A DNA stretch of 64,000 bases. Source: CANJIV01 sp046330225 (GTDB lineage Bacteria; Actinomycetota; Thermoleophilia; Solirubrobacterales; Solirubrobacteraceae). Positions 7,934-16,204 of the stretch are shown one piece after another (position 1 is the stretch's first letter; each line of letters begins with the position of its first letter). The translations under genes were made by a program, and so were the position numbers. The notes beneath the pieces were generated by a model. That model worked only from the letters and a program-made list of their open reading frames with translations, had not been told where the DNA came from and searched no databases. Location of the stretch: assembly GCA_046330225.1 (NCBI GenBank), contig JAXLTD010000007.1, positions 176,880-240,879 on the forward strand, in the 5' to 3' direction.

Positions 7934-8431
7934 ATGTTTGCTGCCGCGCTCGTCGTCCTGTTCATCGTCGTCCCGATCGCCGAGCTGTACGTGATCATCC
8001 AGGTGGGCGGCGCCATCGGCGTGCTCCCGACCGTCGCGCTGCTGCTGCTCGATTCGCTCCTCGGGGCCTTCCTCCTGAAGTGGCAGGGCGGCGCAGCCTG
8101 GCGGCGCTTCAACGACACGCTGCGGGCGGGCCGCATCCCGACTCGCGAGGTCGCCGACGGCGCCCTGGTGATCTTCGGCGGCGCGCTGCTGCTGACTCCT
8201 GGGTTCCTCAGCGACATCGCCGGAATGCTGCTGCTCCTCCCGCCCACCCGCGCCGTCGTGCGCGGCGTGCTCCTGCGCTGGGGCGGGCGGCGCGTGGCGG
8301 TCAGCGTGGCCGGTCCGGCCGGGGCCGCGGCGTTCGCCGGGCCGGCGGGCCGGGCGGGCCCGAGGGCCCGCAGCCGCTATGACGTCGACGGCACCGCGGT
8401 CGAAGTCGACGGCGCCACGCTGGAGCGATGA
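7934..8431 (+). CDS. fxsA: FxsA family membrane protein
   Basis: A 165-residue membrane protein. The N-terminus (MFAAALVVLFIVVPIAELYV) with IIQVGGAIGVLPTVALLLLD, the Gly-rich LLGAFLLKWQG segment and GALLLTPGFLSDIAGMLLL are the FxsA signature, giving about three transmembrane helices. The C-terminal 50 residues are Ala/Gly-rich and cytoplasmic. FxsA in E. coli modulates phage exclusion by F-plasmid PifA, but its normal role is unclear. A TACCCT box 6 nt before the ATG suggests a leaderless transcript. Its stop overlaps the next start in an ATGA, so the next gene is coupled to it. Confidence 0.88.
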   Translation: MFAAALVVLFIVVPIAELYVIIQVGGAIGVLPTVALLLLDSLLGAFLLKWQGGAAWRRFNDTLRAGRIPTREVADGALVIFGGALLLTPGFLSDIAGMLLLLPPTRAVVRGVLLRWGGRRVAVSVAGPAGAAAFAGPAGRAGPRARSRYDVDGTAVEVDGATLER

Positions 8432-9333
8432 TCGGGCCTGAGCTCGAGGCGCCCCGGCCCCCGGGCGGGCCGGGCTTCGCCGAGGCCGTCACCTTCGCGT
8501 TCGGCGATCCGCGCACCGGCCTGCACGGCAGCGCCCGCCTCGGCGTGACCGCCGGCGAGGCCCCCGCGGCCACGGTCCTCGCCCTCCTCTTCGCCGGCGG
8601 CGAGCCCGTCGCCGCCGCCGCCCAGGGCGGGCTGCCCGTGCCCTCCGGGTGGTCGTGGGACCGCTTGGAGGCCGGCGGCCTGCGCACGCGCACGCTGTCG
8701 CCGCTCGCGAGCTGGCGCGTCGCGTTCGCCGGCCAGGACGGGGGCGGCTTCGACCTCGCCTTCGACGCCATCAGCCCGCCGTTCGGGGATCCCGACGGAT
8801 CCGGCCCGGTCGCCGCCGCCGGCGGCCTCGCCGGCTATGCCCAGCTGTGCCGGGTCACCGGCGCCGTGACCGCCGCGGGCGAAACCCGCGAGATCGCCTG
8901 CCTGGGCCAGCGCGGACACGAGTGGGGTGTCGCGGGCTGGGACCGGGTCACGGCGGCCCGGTCGGTCTCGGCCTGGCTCGGCGACCGCCATGCCGTCGTG
9001 TTCTCCTCCGTGCGGCCGGCCGGGGCGGCGGGGCACGACGCGGAGGCGGCCGCCGCTTGGATCGTCGATGCCGCCGGGGACGGCGAGCCGGCGGGCCGGA
9101 GGGTCGAGGACCCGCGGCTCTCGACGGCGGTCGACGCCGACGGCCGCCCCCTCCGGGCCGGGTTCGAGCTGTGGGAGTCCGGGGACGCGGAGGTGCCACG
9201 CCGGTCCAGCGGTCAGGCCGCCGCCGTGGCGACGCTGCATCTCGGCGAGCTGCGCCTCGACGCCGCCGTGTTCGGCTGGCGGATGGAGGGCCGCGAGGGC
9301 GTGGGCCGCTACGACCTCCTGCGCCGGGCATGA
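8428..9333 (+). CDS. uncharacterized protein, possible lipocalin-like beta-barrel
   Basis: A 301-residue acidic protein with no signal peptide. The motif CLGQRGHEWGVAGWDRV, followed by alternating beta segments, recalls the DUF7064/AttH-like group in which a conserved Gly-x-Arg-x-His-x-Trp-Gly sits in a lipocalin-type barrel; I am not certain of this match. The ATG overlaps the fxsA stop by 4 nt and its own stop overlaps the HAD gene start, so fxsA, this gene and the HAD hydrolase form one operon. A ligand-binding role is speculation. Confidence 0.66.
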   Translation: MIGPELEAPRPPGGPGFAEAVTFAFGDPRTGLHGSARLGVTAGEAPAATVLALLFAGGEPVAAAAQGGLPVPSGWSWDRLEAGGLRTRTLSPLASWRVAFAGQDGGGFDLAFDAISPPFGDPDGSGPVAAAGGLAGYAQLCRVTGAVTAAGETREIACLGQRGHEWGVAGWDRVTAARSVSAWLGDRHAVVFSSVRPAGAAGHDAEAAAAWIVDAAGDGEPAGRRVEDPRLSTAVDADGRPLRAGFELWESGDAEVPRRSSGQAAAVATLHLGELRLDAAVFGWRMEGREGVGRYDLLRRA

Positions 9334-9983
9334 GCGCCGGAACTCCGCCCCTGACCGCCCTCGTGTCGGACTTCGGCGGCGTGCTCACCACGCCGCTCAT
9401 CGGGGCGTTCGCCAAGATCCAGGACCGCCACGGCGTGCCCGTCGAGGCGCTGGGGACGGCGATGATGCGCATCGCCGGAGCCGACGGCGCGCACCCGCTC
9501 TTCGAGCTCGAGTGCGGGCGGATCACCGAGGCGGCCTTCCTCGCCCGGCTCGGCGCGGAGCTCAGCGCCGATCTCGGCCGGGAGATCGCGATGCACGACT
9601 TCGCCGAGGTCTACTTCGAGCACCTCGAGACCAACCACGAGATGGTGGCGTTCCTGCGCGCGCTGCGGGCCCGCGGCGTGCGGCTGGCGCTGCTCACGAA
9701 CAACGTCCGCGAGTGGGAGCCGCACTGGCGGGCGATGGTGCCGGTGGACGAGATCTTCGAGCTCATCGTGGACTCGGCCTTCGTCGGCATGCGCAAGCCC
9801 GACGCCGAGATCTATGAGCTCACGCTGCACCGGTTCGGCGTCCCCGGGGAGCAGTGCCTGTTCCTCGACGACATCGAGATCAACGTCGACGCGGCCCGGG
9901 CCTTCGGGATGCACGGCGTGTGGTTCCGCGACACCGCCCAGGCGATCGCCGACATCGAGTCGGCCCTGCGCGACCGCGGCTGA
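9330..9983 (+). CDS. HAD-family hydrolase
   Basis: A 217-residue HAD subfamily IA hydrolase. Motif I reads VSDFGGVLTTP, with the nucleophile Asp but Gly at the usual second Asp; this DFGGV form is common in the subfamily that includes the phosphatase domain of soluble epoxide hydrolase. Motif II is LALLTNN, motif III GMRKPDAEIYE and motif IV CLFLDDIEINVDAA. It probably hydrolyses a small phosphorylated or halogenated substrate. The start overlaps the preceding stop by 4 nt, making it the third gene of the fxsA operon. Confidence 0.88.
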   Translation: MSAGTPPLTALVSDFGGVLTTPLIGAFAKIQDRHGVPVEALGTAMMRIAGADGAHPLFELECGRITEAAFLARLGAELSADLGREIAMHDFAEVYFEHLETNHEMVAFLRALRARGVRLALLTNNVREWEPHWRAMVPVDEIFELIVDSAFVGMRKPDAEIYELTLHRFGVPGEQCLFLDDIEINVDAARAFGMHGVWFRDTAQAIADIESALRDRG

Positions 9984-10001
9984 CGCGCCGGGCGGGCGCA
10001 G

Positions 10002-10892
10002 TCAGGCTCCGGGCGCCCGCAGCCAGGCCAGGATCTCGGGCCAGTGCTCCACCGCCAGCAGGTGGCCCTCGCCCGGGCAGCGGACGACCGCCGACCCGGG
10101 AATGTCCGCCGCGAGCTCGTCGGCCCACGCCGCCGGGACGAAGCGGTCGGCGTCGCCCTGCCAGATCCGGACGGGCACCGTGATCTCGGCCGGGTCGTAG
10201 CCCCACGGGGCGCCGAAGACGCGGTACTCGTCGATCATCCCCTCGGGATCGGCGACCGCGGCGCCGACCGCGTCGGCATAGAACCGGCCGGCCGGGCCGG
10301 CCATCACCGCGGCGTCGGCCTCGCCCCAGGTCGAGCGAAAGAGCCAGGGGCGCCCCGATCCGGCCAGCGGCGCCGTGGCCCGCGACGCCGCCGCGATCGC
10401 CCGGAACGCAGCGCGCGCCGCCGCCGGGCGGCGGTGCGAGAGGCGCAGAAGCCGGCGGTCCATCGGGCTGAGGCCGGCCTCGCGGCCCGGGACGTCGAGC
10501 GGGAGCCCGCCGGCGATGACCGCCACCGCGGTGATCCGGTCCGGAAGGCCGCGTCCGAGCGCGAGCACGTAGTCCCCGCCGAGCGACCAGCCGGCGGCCG
10601 CGGCACTCGGCACGTCGAGGGCGTCGAGGAGCGCCGCCACGTCGCGGGGCCAGTCCAGCAGCGAGCGGCCCGGGGCGCGGCCCGAGCCGCCCACGCCCGG
10701 ACGGTCGGGAGCCAGGAGGTGGACGCCCGCCGCCAAGGCCGCGGCGTGAGCCGGGGCCGCGTCCAGCCCGCACGAGAGGCCGCCGTGGTTGTAGACCACG
10801 ACGGGCACGCCCGGGCCGGGCGGCGCGCCGTAGTGCCGCAGCGCCAGCCGGCGCCCGTCCGGCAGGACGACCGCGTCGGGCGGGGCGGTCAC
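10002..10892 (-). CDS. alpha/beta hydrolase
   Basis: A 296-residue cytoplasmic alpha/beta hydrolase. The oxyanion-hole segment is VVVYNHGGLS, followed by LLAPDRPGVGGSG; the nucleophile elbow is GWSLGG (Ser103), and the acid and base are predicted in VRIWQGDADRFVPAAW and GEGHLLAVEHW. The lid between residues 140 and 220 is Ala/Arg-rich. The arrangement fits esterase- or proline-iminopeptidase-like members; the substrate is not predictable. It is followed 31 nt after the upstream gene on the same strand, so cotranscription is possible. Confidence 0.87.
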   Translation of the reverse strand: MTAPPDAVVLPDGRRLALRHYGAPPGPGVPVVVYNHGGLSCGLDAAPAHAAALAAGVHLLAPDRPGVGGSGRAPGRSLLDWPRDVAALLDALDVPSAAAAGWSLGGDYVLALGRGLPDRITAVAVIAGGLPLDVPGREAGLSPMDRRLLRLSHRRPAAARAAFRAIAAASRATAPLAGSGRPWLFRSTWGEADAAVMAGPAGRFYADAVGAAVADPEGMIDEYRVFGAPWGYDPAEITVPVRIWQGDADRFVPAAWADELAADIPGSAVVRCPGEGHLLAVEHWPEILAWLRAPGA

Positions 10893-10923
10893 CGCGCGCC
10901 GCGGGCGCGCGCGGCGGCCGGCA

Positions 10924-11379
10924 TCAGTTCTCGGAGCCCATCCGGTCCCAGCAGTAGAGCTCGAGGCACTCGGTCGCGAGCTCGGTCGCGCGCTCGCGCG
11001 ACAGCCAGGGCAGCACGGTGTCCAGCGCCTGCTCCTCGGCGACGCCGGCCTCGAAGGCCTCCTCGCCGCGGAAGCCGGCAGCGATCTTCAGGGCTTCGCG
11101 GCGGTGCTCGCCCAGCGACGGGAAGACGTTGAGGAGGAAGTCGCGGTTGGCGATCGGGTGCCCGACCTCCAGCGACGCGTGCCACGCGGCGAGCATCGAG
11201 AGGTCGTGCTCGTCCAGGTCGGCGACCGCCTTGGCGTAGTGGGAGTCCAGCTCGGCTTCGGGGATCTCGTCCACCCACGCCCGCACGAGCTCGCCCACGA
11301 GCTGGCGCCGCGCCTCACGGCCGACGGACTCGGCGATGACGCGGATGGCATCGGTGGGCTCGATGAAGCACAGGGGCAT
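10924..11379 (-). CDS. uncharacterized 151-residue protein
   Basis: The translation is balanced in composition and rich in Glu and Leu, with AWVDEIPEAELDSHYAKAVA and LSMLAAWHASLEVGHPIANR, consistent with a soluble helical protein. I do not recognise a family. The ATG at 11379 is preceded by GAGGTGAG about 13 nt upstream, an acceptable ribosome binding site. It ends 31 nt before the alpha/beta hydrolase on the same strand and starts about 150 nt from the end of the large secreted protein. Codon use is like its neighbours, so I take it as real. Confidence 0.66.
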   Translation of the reverse strand: MPLCFIEPTDAIRVIAESVGREARRQLVGELVRAWVDEIPEAELDSHYAKAVADLDEHDLSMLAAWHASLEVGHPIANRDFLLNVFPSLGEHRREALKIAAGFRGEEAFEAGVAEEQALDTVLPWLSRERATELATECLELYCWDRMGSEN

Positions 11380-11526
11380 TGCGGCGCTCGCTCACCTCGG
11401 GTCGGACGGGACGAACGCCACGGTACGCACCGGGCCCGACGGAATCGGGCGTCCGGGCTCCGGGCCGCGGGGCGCAGCGGCGGACCCGGGCCGGCAGGGC
11501 GGCCCGAGCCCGCACGTTGCGGACGA

Positions 11527-14400
11527 TCAGCCCGTCACGGTGACCCGCACGACCGGGGACACGCCGGCCTCGTACGGGTAGCCGGCCTCGCGGCGGGCGA
11601 CGGCACGGAACCGGTAGGACACGCGCCCCACCGTGGCTCCGAACCGGTAGGTGTAGGCGAAGCGGCCGTCGGCGCCGGCGCCGACCGTGGCGAACGTCCG
11701 CCACCGGCCGCGGAAGTGCGCCTGGATCTCGACGAGCTTGCCCGCACCGGCCGGCGCGCCGGCGAGCCGTCCGCTGAAGCGGACCGCCTCGCCGTTGCGC
11801 AGCGACCGCCGGCTCGGGACGAGGCGCACCGCCGCCGGAACTGCCACGGCCAGCGGCTCGGAGGCCGGGCGCAGCCGCGCGGTCCCGCCGAAGCCGAACC
11901 GCAGGGTCCGGGAGCTGCCGGCCGGCGCCCGGTAGGCGAAGCGGCCATCCGCGCCCGTCCGGGCCGTCGCGACGACGGCGTCGGGCGCCCCCGGGACTGC
12001 CGCGGTGGCCCTGACGGTGATCGCCTGGCCGGCGACGGGCGCCCCGTCGGCGGTCAGGAGCAGGCCGGCCACCGCCAGCGGGCGGCCAAAGGGAACGCGG
12101 ACCGGGGCGCCTGGGGCGACGGCCACCGTCCGGCAGCGCCGCACGGTGCGCAGGCCGCGTCCGCGCGCCGCCGGCACGCGCACGGACCGGCACGTGCGGC
12201 GCGTGCGCGGGGCGCCGGCCGCCGAGACTGCGAGGGCGGTGCCCGTGCGCACGGGCCCCTCGACGACGAGGGCCTCGCCGGCTGCCGCTCCGTCGAGCAT
12301 CCGGTCGGAGGAGCGAACATTGCCCGCGGCGTCGCGGGCGAGCACGCGGACCCGGTAGGTGCCGCGCGGCAGCGCGTCCTCGTCCAGCGTCGCGGCGAGA
12401 CGTCCGGCGGACAGGGCCGTGTCGAGCGACCGCCAGCGGTCCTCGCCGACCCGCCGGACCTGGATCGTGCCGGCGACGACGCCGGAGTGGCGGTCGAACG
12501 CCCGGGCCGCCAGCGCGCGCGGATCCGCCGGGTCCGGCGCGAGGAATCCGAGCGTCTCGGGCGGCGTCCCGTCGATGCGCACCGTGGCGGTCCCGTCCCG
12601 GGACTCGTTGCCGGCGGCGTCGGTGGCCGCGTAGGTGACGACGTGCTCGCCGTCCGCGGCCAGCCGGACCAGTGCCGTGTCGCCACGGTCCTGCTGCACC
12701 GCCGTGCCGTCGACCCGCACCGTCACGAACCCGCCGTCGGTCACGGGCTCGCCCTCGGCCGCGGGTTCCATGCCGGAGAGGAGCGCCTGGTCGCGCGCGG
12801 TCACCTCGAAGGCGACGGGATCCTGGTGCCACTCGGGCCCCGGGACGCCGGACGCGCTGACGGCGGGCGCGGTGGCGTCGACCCGGATGGCGGCGGCGCC
12901 ATCCTCGGTCGCCGGGACGCCGGCACCGGACACGGCGCGGGCGCGCACCGTCGTGATCCCCTCGGGCAGCGGGCCGAGCCGGAGATCGGGAGCGGAGCCG
13001 GCGATGTCGATCGTCGCGTCCGGGGCCGACCCGTCGCTCGTGACGGAGTAGCCCGCGATGCCGGAGGGGCCGACCGCGGCCCCGGCCTCGAGCGCGAGCC
13101 CCGGCCGCAGCGCCGCCGCGGCCGGGGCCGTCAGCCACTTGGCCGGCGCGTCGACCGCAGCCGCGCCCGGCACGGTGTCGTCGAACCGCAGGGTGACCGG
13201 ATCGGAGGCGAAGGCCGGGTCGGCGTTGCCGGCGGCATCCTCGAGCCAGACCGAGACCCGGTAGGCGCCCGGCGCGGGCACCTCGAGATGCTGGAGCGAC
13301 GACACCGCCCCCGCGACCTCATCCTCGGTGCAGGTCCCGCCGACCGCGCACAGGCGGTAGCGGGCGGCGACGATCGGCGCGACCTGGCCGGGCGGAGCCG
13401 CCCAGGCGAGGTCGAACCCGTTCGCCGCGCGCCACCCCTCCCCGCCAGCCACGCTGAGGCCCTGCGGCCGGCCGGGGGGCGTGTTGTCGACGGCGATCGG
13501 ATGATCCTCGAATCGGACGTTTCCGGCCGGGTCCATCGCGGCAAACCGCGCCGTGTGGGTGCCGTCGGCCAGGCGCGCCGTGTCGAAGCCGAAGAAGTCC
13601 GAGCGGCCGGGGCACGGCGCCGCGAGGTGCTCATCGCAGGTGCTGGTGCGGATGTCGACGGGAGTCCCGTCGAGCGACAGCGACGAGACGCGAACGCCGG
13701 CGGCGTCCGTGGCCGAGCCGGAGAGCACCTCGGTCCCGCGGTGCCAGGTCCCGGGGCTGATGAGCGAACCGGTCGCAGCGAGGGAGGGAGCGGTGTCATC
13801 GAGCACCTCGACCGAGATCGGCCCGAGGTTCGCCCACGCACGCACCGGATACTCGGTCGCGCCGTCGCTCGGGCAGCCCGACAGCGACCCGCACGCCGCG
13901 ACCATGCGGACTCGGGGCCGGCCGCCCGCGTTCACGTCGATGGGGATGGCGGAGTACCCGAACGCCGCGCCGTGGCTGTCCCCGGCGGTGTTGCCCCACA
14001 GCATGTCGGCCCCGTTGATGGGGTTGTCGTCGGTGTCGCCCATGAGGCCGACCGTCCAGGCGCCGTCGGCGCGCCCGACCGAGCCGGAGCCCTTGACGGC
14101 GCCCAGGCGTGAGCCGGGCGGGGCGGCGAACTCGTGCCCGGACACCGAGAGGAAGGGCAGGAGCCCGTGCCCCGCGACCGTCCGCTGGACGATCCCGGTG
14201 CGGTCGAACGGGGTGCGCGCCGGGCAGTCCGTCGCGGTGCCCATCCCGGCGGTGGAGCTCAGGGGCCGCCACGCGCGGTTCACCTGGTCCCCGACGCACG
14301 CCGTCACGGTGTAGCGGCCGGCCCGGGCCGGCTCGGCGGGCAGGGCAGCGGCAAGGACGGCGGCGACGGCGAGAGCGGGCGGCAGGGCGCGGCGGGACAC
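11527..14400 (-). CDS. large secreted protein with Ig-like repeats
   Basis: A 957-residue exported protein. The GTG at 14400 follows AAAGGAG and begins a signal peptide (VSRRALPPALAVAAVLAAAL, then Ala-x-Ala). The N-terminal 180 residues are a globular region with paired cysteines (TACVGDQVNRAW, CGSLSGCPSDG). Residues 190 to 600 hold repeated Ig/fibronectin-like modules with phrases such as DAAGNVRFEDHPIAVDNTPP and ATDAAGNESRDGTATV. The C-terminus has two carboxypeptidase-regulatory or bacterial Ig-like modules (GADGRFAYRAPAGSSRTLRF, GADGRFAYTYRFGATVGRVS). It likely acts at the cell surface. It starts 25 nt after the fused ECF sigma factor, so both are in one transcript. Confidence 0.82.
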   Translation of the reverse strand: MSRRALPPALAVAAVLAAALPAEPARAGRYTVTACVGDQVNRAWRPLSSTAGMGTATDCPARTPFDRTGIVQRTVAGHGLLPFLSVSGHEFAAPPGSRLGAVKGSGSVGRADGAWTVGLMGDTDDNPINGADMLWGNTAGDSHGAAFGYSAIPIDVNAGGRPRVRMVAACGSLSGCPSDGATEYPVRAWANLGPISVEVLDDTAPSLAATGSLISPGTWHRGTEVLSGSATDAAGVRVSSLSLDGTPVDIRTSTCDEHLAAPCPGRSDFFGFDTARLADGTHTARFAAMDPAGNVRFEDHPIAVDNTPPGRPQGLSVAGGEGWRAANGFDLAWAAPPGQVAPIVAARYRLCAVGGTCTEDEVAGAVSSLQHLEVPAPGAYRVSVWLEDAAGNADPAFASDPVTLRFDDTVPGAAAVDAPAKWLTAPAAAALRPGLALEAGAAVGPSGIAGYSVTSDGSAPDATIDIAGSAPDLRLGPLPEGITTVRARAVSGAGVPATEDGAAAIRVDATAPAVSASGVPGPEWHQDPVAFEVTARDQALLSGMEPAAEGEPVTDGGFVTVRVDGTAVQQDRGDTALVRLAADGEHVVTYAATDAAGNESRDGTATVRIDGTPPETLGFLAPDPADPRALAARAFDRHSGVVAGTIQVRRVGEDRWRSLDTALSAGRLAATLDEDALPRGTYRVRVLARDAAGNVRSSDRMLDGAAAGEALVVEGPVRTGTALAVSAAGAPRTRRTCRSVRVPAARGRGLRTVRRCRTVAVAPGAPVRVPFGRPLAVAGLLLTADGAPVAGQAITVRATAAVPGAPDAVVATARTGADGRFAYRAPAGSSRTLRFGFGGTARLRPASEPLAVAVPAAVRLVPSRRSLRNGEAVRFSGRLAGAPAGAGKLVEIQAHFRGRWRTFATVGAGADGRFAYTYRFGATVGRVSYRFRAVARREAGYPYEAGVSPVVRVTVTG

Positions 14401-14425
14401 GGGCGTGGCTCCTTTCGAGGGACGG

Positions 14426-15901
14426 TCAGGGGGTGAACTCGCCGCCGGAATCCGGGGCGGAGGCGGCTGGGGAGGGTGCGGGCGCTGGAGGGGGCTGCGC
14501 GGACGCCGGGGCCGGCGCGGACGCCGCCGGGGCGGAGGACGACGGCGCGGCATGCCCGGCGGAGGGCGCCGCCGCTGGCGGCGCCGACTCCGGCCCGGGG
14601 CCGAACTCGGCGGCGGCCGCGGCGTCCTGGCCACGCGCGGACCTGCCGCGGCGGGCGGCGGACGTGCGATCCGGTCCGGATGCCGGCGCGGCGGTGCCCG
14701 GGCGGCGCTGGTCCCGCCCCGGGTCCGCGGCCTGGCCTGGTGAAGCGGCGTGACCGGTCGGCCCGGCGAGCCCGGGAGTTGGGACGTCAGGGCTGCGGTG
14801 CGCGAACGCGGAAGGCGCGGATGCGCGCCGGGGCGCGGGCGCGCTGCGCCCCGCGACGACCGCGCCGCCGCCGGCGAGGGCGACGGCGCTGGCGGCCACG
14901 GCGGCGGCCTTGCCCGTCGCGGCGGCTTCCACGCCCGTCTGGACGCGCGCCACGGTGAGCACGGCCCGGTCCTGCAGGCCTGCGGCCAGCGCCTCGAGGG
15001 TGGCCAGCGGCCCGGCGCCCCGTCCCCCGGCCACCGTGGCGGCAGCCAGGGCTGAAACCGGAACGACCGCGGCGACCTCCCGCGGGGCTTCCCGGTAGGC
15101 GCGCAGGGTCGCCCGGCACGAAGAGCAGCGGCGCAGGTGCGGGCGGGCGGCGAGCACGTCCGCGGCGGACGCCTCGCCGTCTGCGATCCGCGACAGGACC
15201 CCGGCCCACCGCGCGCACTCGGCGCCGGCCTCGATGTCGGCGAGGCGGTCGCGCAGCGCGCGGCGTCCCTCGGCCAGGCAGCGGTTGACCTTCGTATACG
15301 TCCAGCCGGTCTGCCGGGCGATTTCGCCGTAGCTGAGCCCTTCGGCCCGGAGCGCGAGCGCCCGGACTTCGGCGGGCTTCAGCCGCTGGAGCGCCTCGGC
15401 GGCGTGCGCGAGGCGGTCGAACCGCTCGGCCTGCTCGTCGGCGGTCGGCAGCCGGAGATCCGGGGCGGCGGCCAGCATCGTGCCGTCGTCGGGCAGTTCG
15501 CGCTGCCGGGCCGCGCGCACCGCGAGCGCTTCGCGCTTCACCACCGTCCGCAGCCAGCCTCCGGTGGTCGCGGGATCGACCCGGTCGGCGTGCCTGAGAT
15601 AGAGCTCCAGCGTGCGCTGGTAGGCGTCGTGGGCATCGTCGGCGCACATGGAGTGGCGGCGGGCGACGCGGAGCATCGAGGCGGCGTGCTCCTGGATCGC
15701 GTCGACCGGCGACGCCGGCCCGGCGGCGGGGCGGCGCAGCCCCCGCCGCGCGGGCGTCGGCGCATGCGCCGTCCCACCGCCCGAAGCGGTCCGACGTGGC
15801 CCTGACGAAGCGGCAGCCGTCGCGCGGCTGCCGGCGCCAGCGGCGGTCCGTGCCGTGACTCCGTCGTCCAACGATGCATCCGTGCTCGAAGGGAGGCGCA
15901 C
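14426..15901 (-). CDS. ECF-type sigma factor fused to a zinc anti-sigma motif and a transmembrane segment
   Basis: A 491-residue protein. Residues about 70-135 form sigma region 2 (DDAHDAYQRTLELYLRHADR); residues 165-222 form region 4, with the helix-turn-helix SYGEIARQTGWTYTKVNRCL. Region 4 is followed by H255-x3-C259-x2-C262, the zinc-binding ZAS motif of anti-sigma factors. A hydrophobic segment near 326-350 can span the membrane, leaving a Pro/Ala/Ser-rich tail of about 140 residues outside. Sigma-ZAS-TM fusions are known in actinobacteria (some ECF groups), where regulation is built into one chain. The start is a GTG without a clear ribosome binding site. The downstream secreted protein, 25 nt away, is the most likely target. 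Confidence 0.83.
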   Translation of the reverse strand: MRLPSSTDASLDDGVTARTAAGAGSRATAAASSGPRRTASGGGTAHAPTPARRGLRRPAAGPASPVDAIQEHAASMLRVARRHSMCADDAHDAYQRTLELYLRHADRVDPATTGGWLRTVVKREALAVRAARQRELPDDGTMLAAAPDLRLPTADEQAERFDRLAHAAEALQRLKPAEVRALALRAEGLSYGEIARQTGWTYTKVNRCLAEGRRALRDRLADIEAGAECARWAGVLSRIADGEASAADVLAARPHLRRCSSCRATLRAYREAPREVAAVVPVSALAAATVAGGRGAGPLATLEALAAGLQDRAVLTVARVQTGVEAAATGKAAAVAASAVALAGGGAVVAGRSAPAPRRASAPSAFAHRSPDVPTPGLAGPTGHAASPGQAADPGRDQRRPGTAAPASGPDRTSAARRGRSARGQDAAAAAEFGPGPESAPPAAAPSAGHAAPSSSAPAASAPAPASAQPPPAPAPSPAASAPDSGGEFTP

Positions 15902-16009
15902 TATGCGCCCGGGAGGGATGCGGACGCGCCAGTTCGCCCCCGGCCGCGCGGCGGGAATCCCGCAAAGTGCGGAAGTTGCGCCGAGCGGCTACGCGCCAGC
16001 TTGCCTCAA

Positions 16010-16115
16010 GGTTCCGTCAGAGCGGCCGAAGCGGACGCCGCTCACCGAGGGCGGCCGACCCGGTTGCGCCGAGCGACGAGACCGAGCTTCGGCCGGTCGC
16101 AGCGGCCGAACCTCG
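16010..16115. repeat. intergenic hairpin repeat, copies A and C
   Basis: The gene-free stretch 15902-16204 between the sigma factor and the next gene holds a hairpin, TTCGGCCG (16088-16095) paired with CGGCCGAA (16103-16110), and about 70 nt to its left a degenerate half-copy ending AGCGGCCGAA (16021-16030). On the minus strand the flank reads GGCCCGACGTCGAGGTTCGG, which is matched by GGGCCGAGGCTGAGGTTCGG next to the same hairpin at 61.4 kb. This looks like a dispersed intergenic repeat rather than a promoter. Confidence 0.55.
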
Positions 16116-16204
16116 ACGTCGGGCCGGATCCGGCGGCGGCGCGTCCGGCCTCGACCGATCTCGGCCCGCCGCGCCGCACCGGCGCCCGCACGTCCCGCGG
16201 AGCC

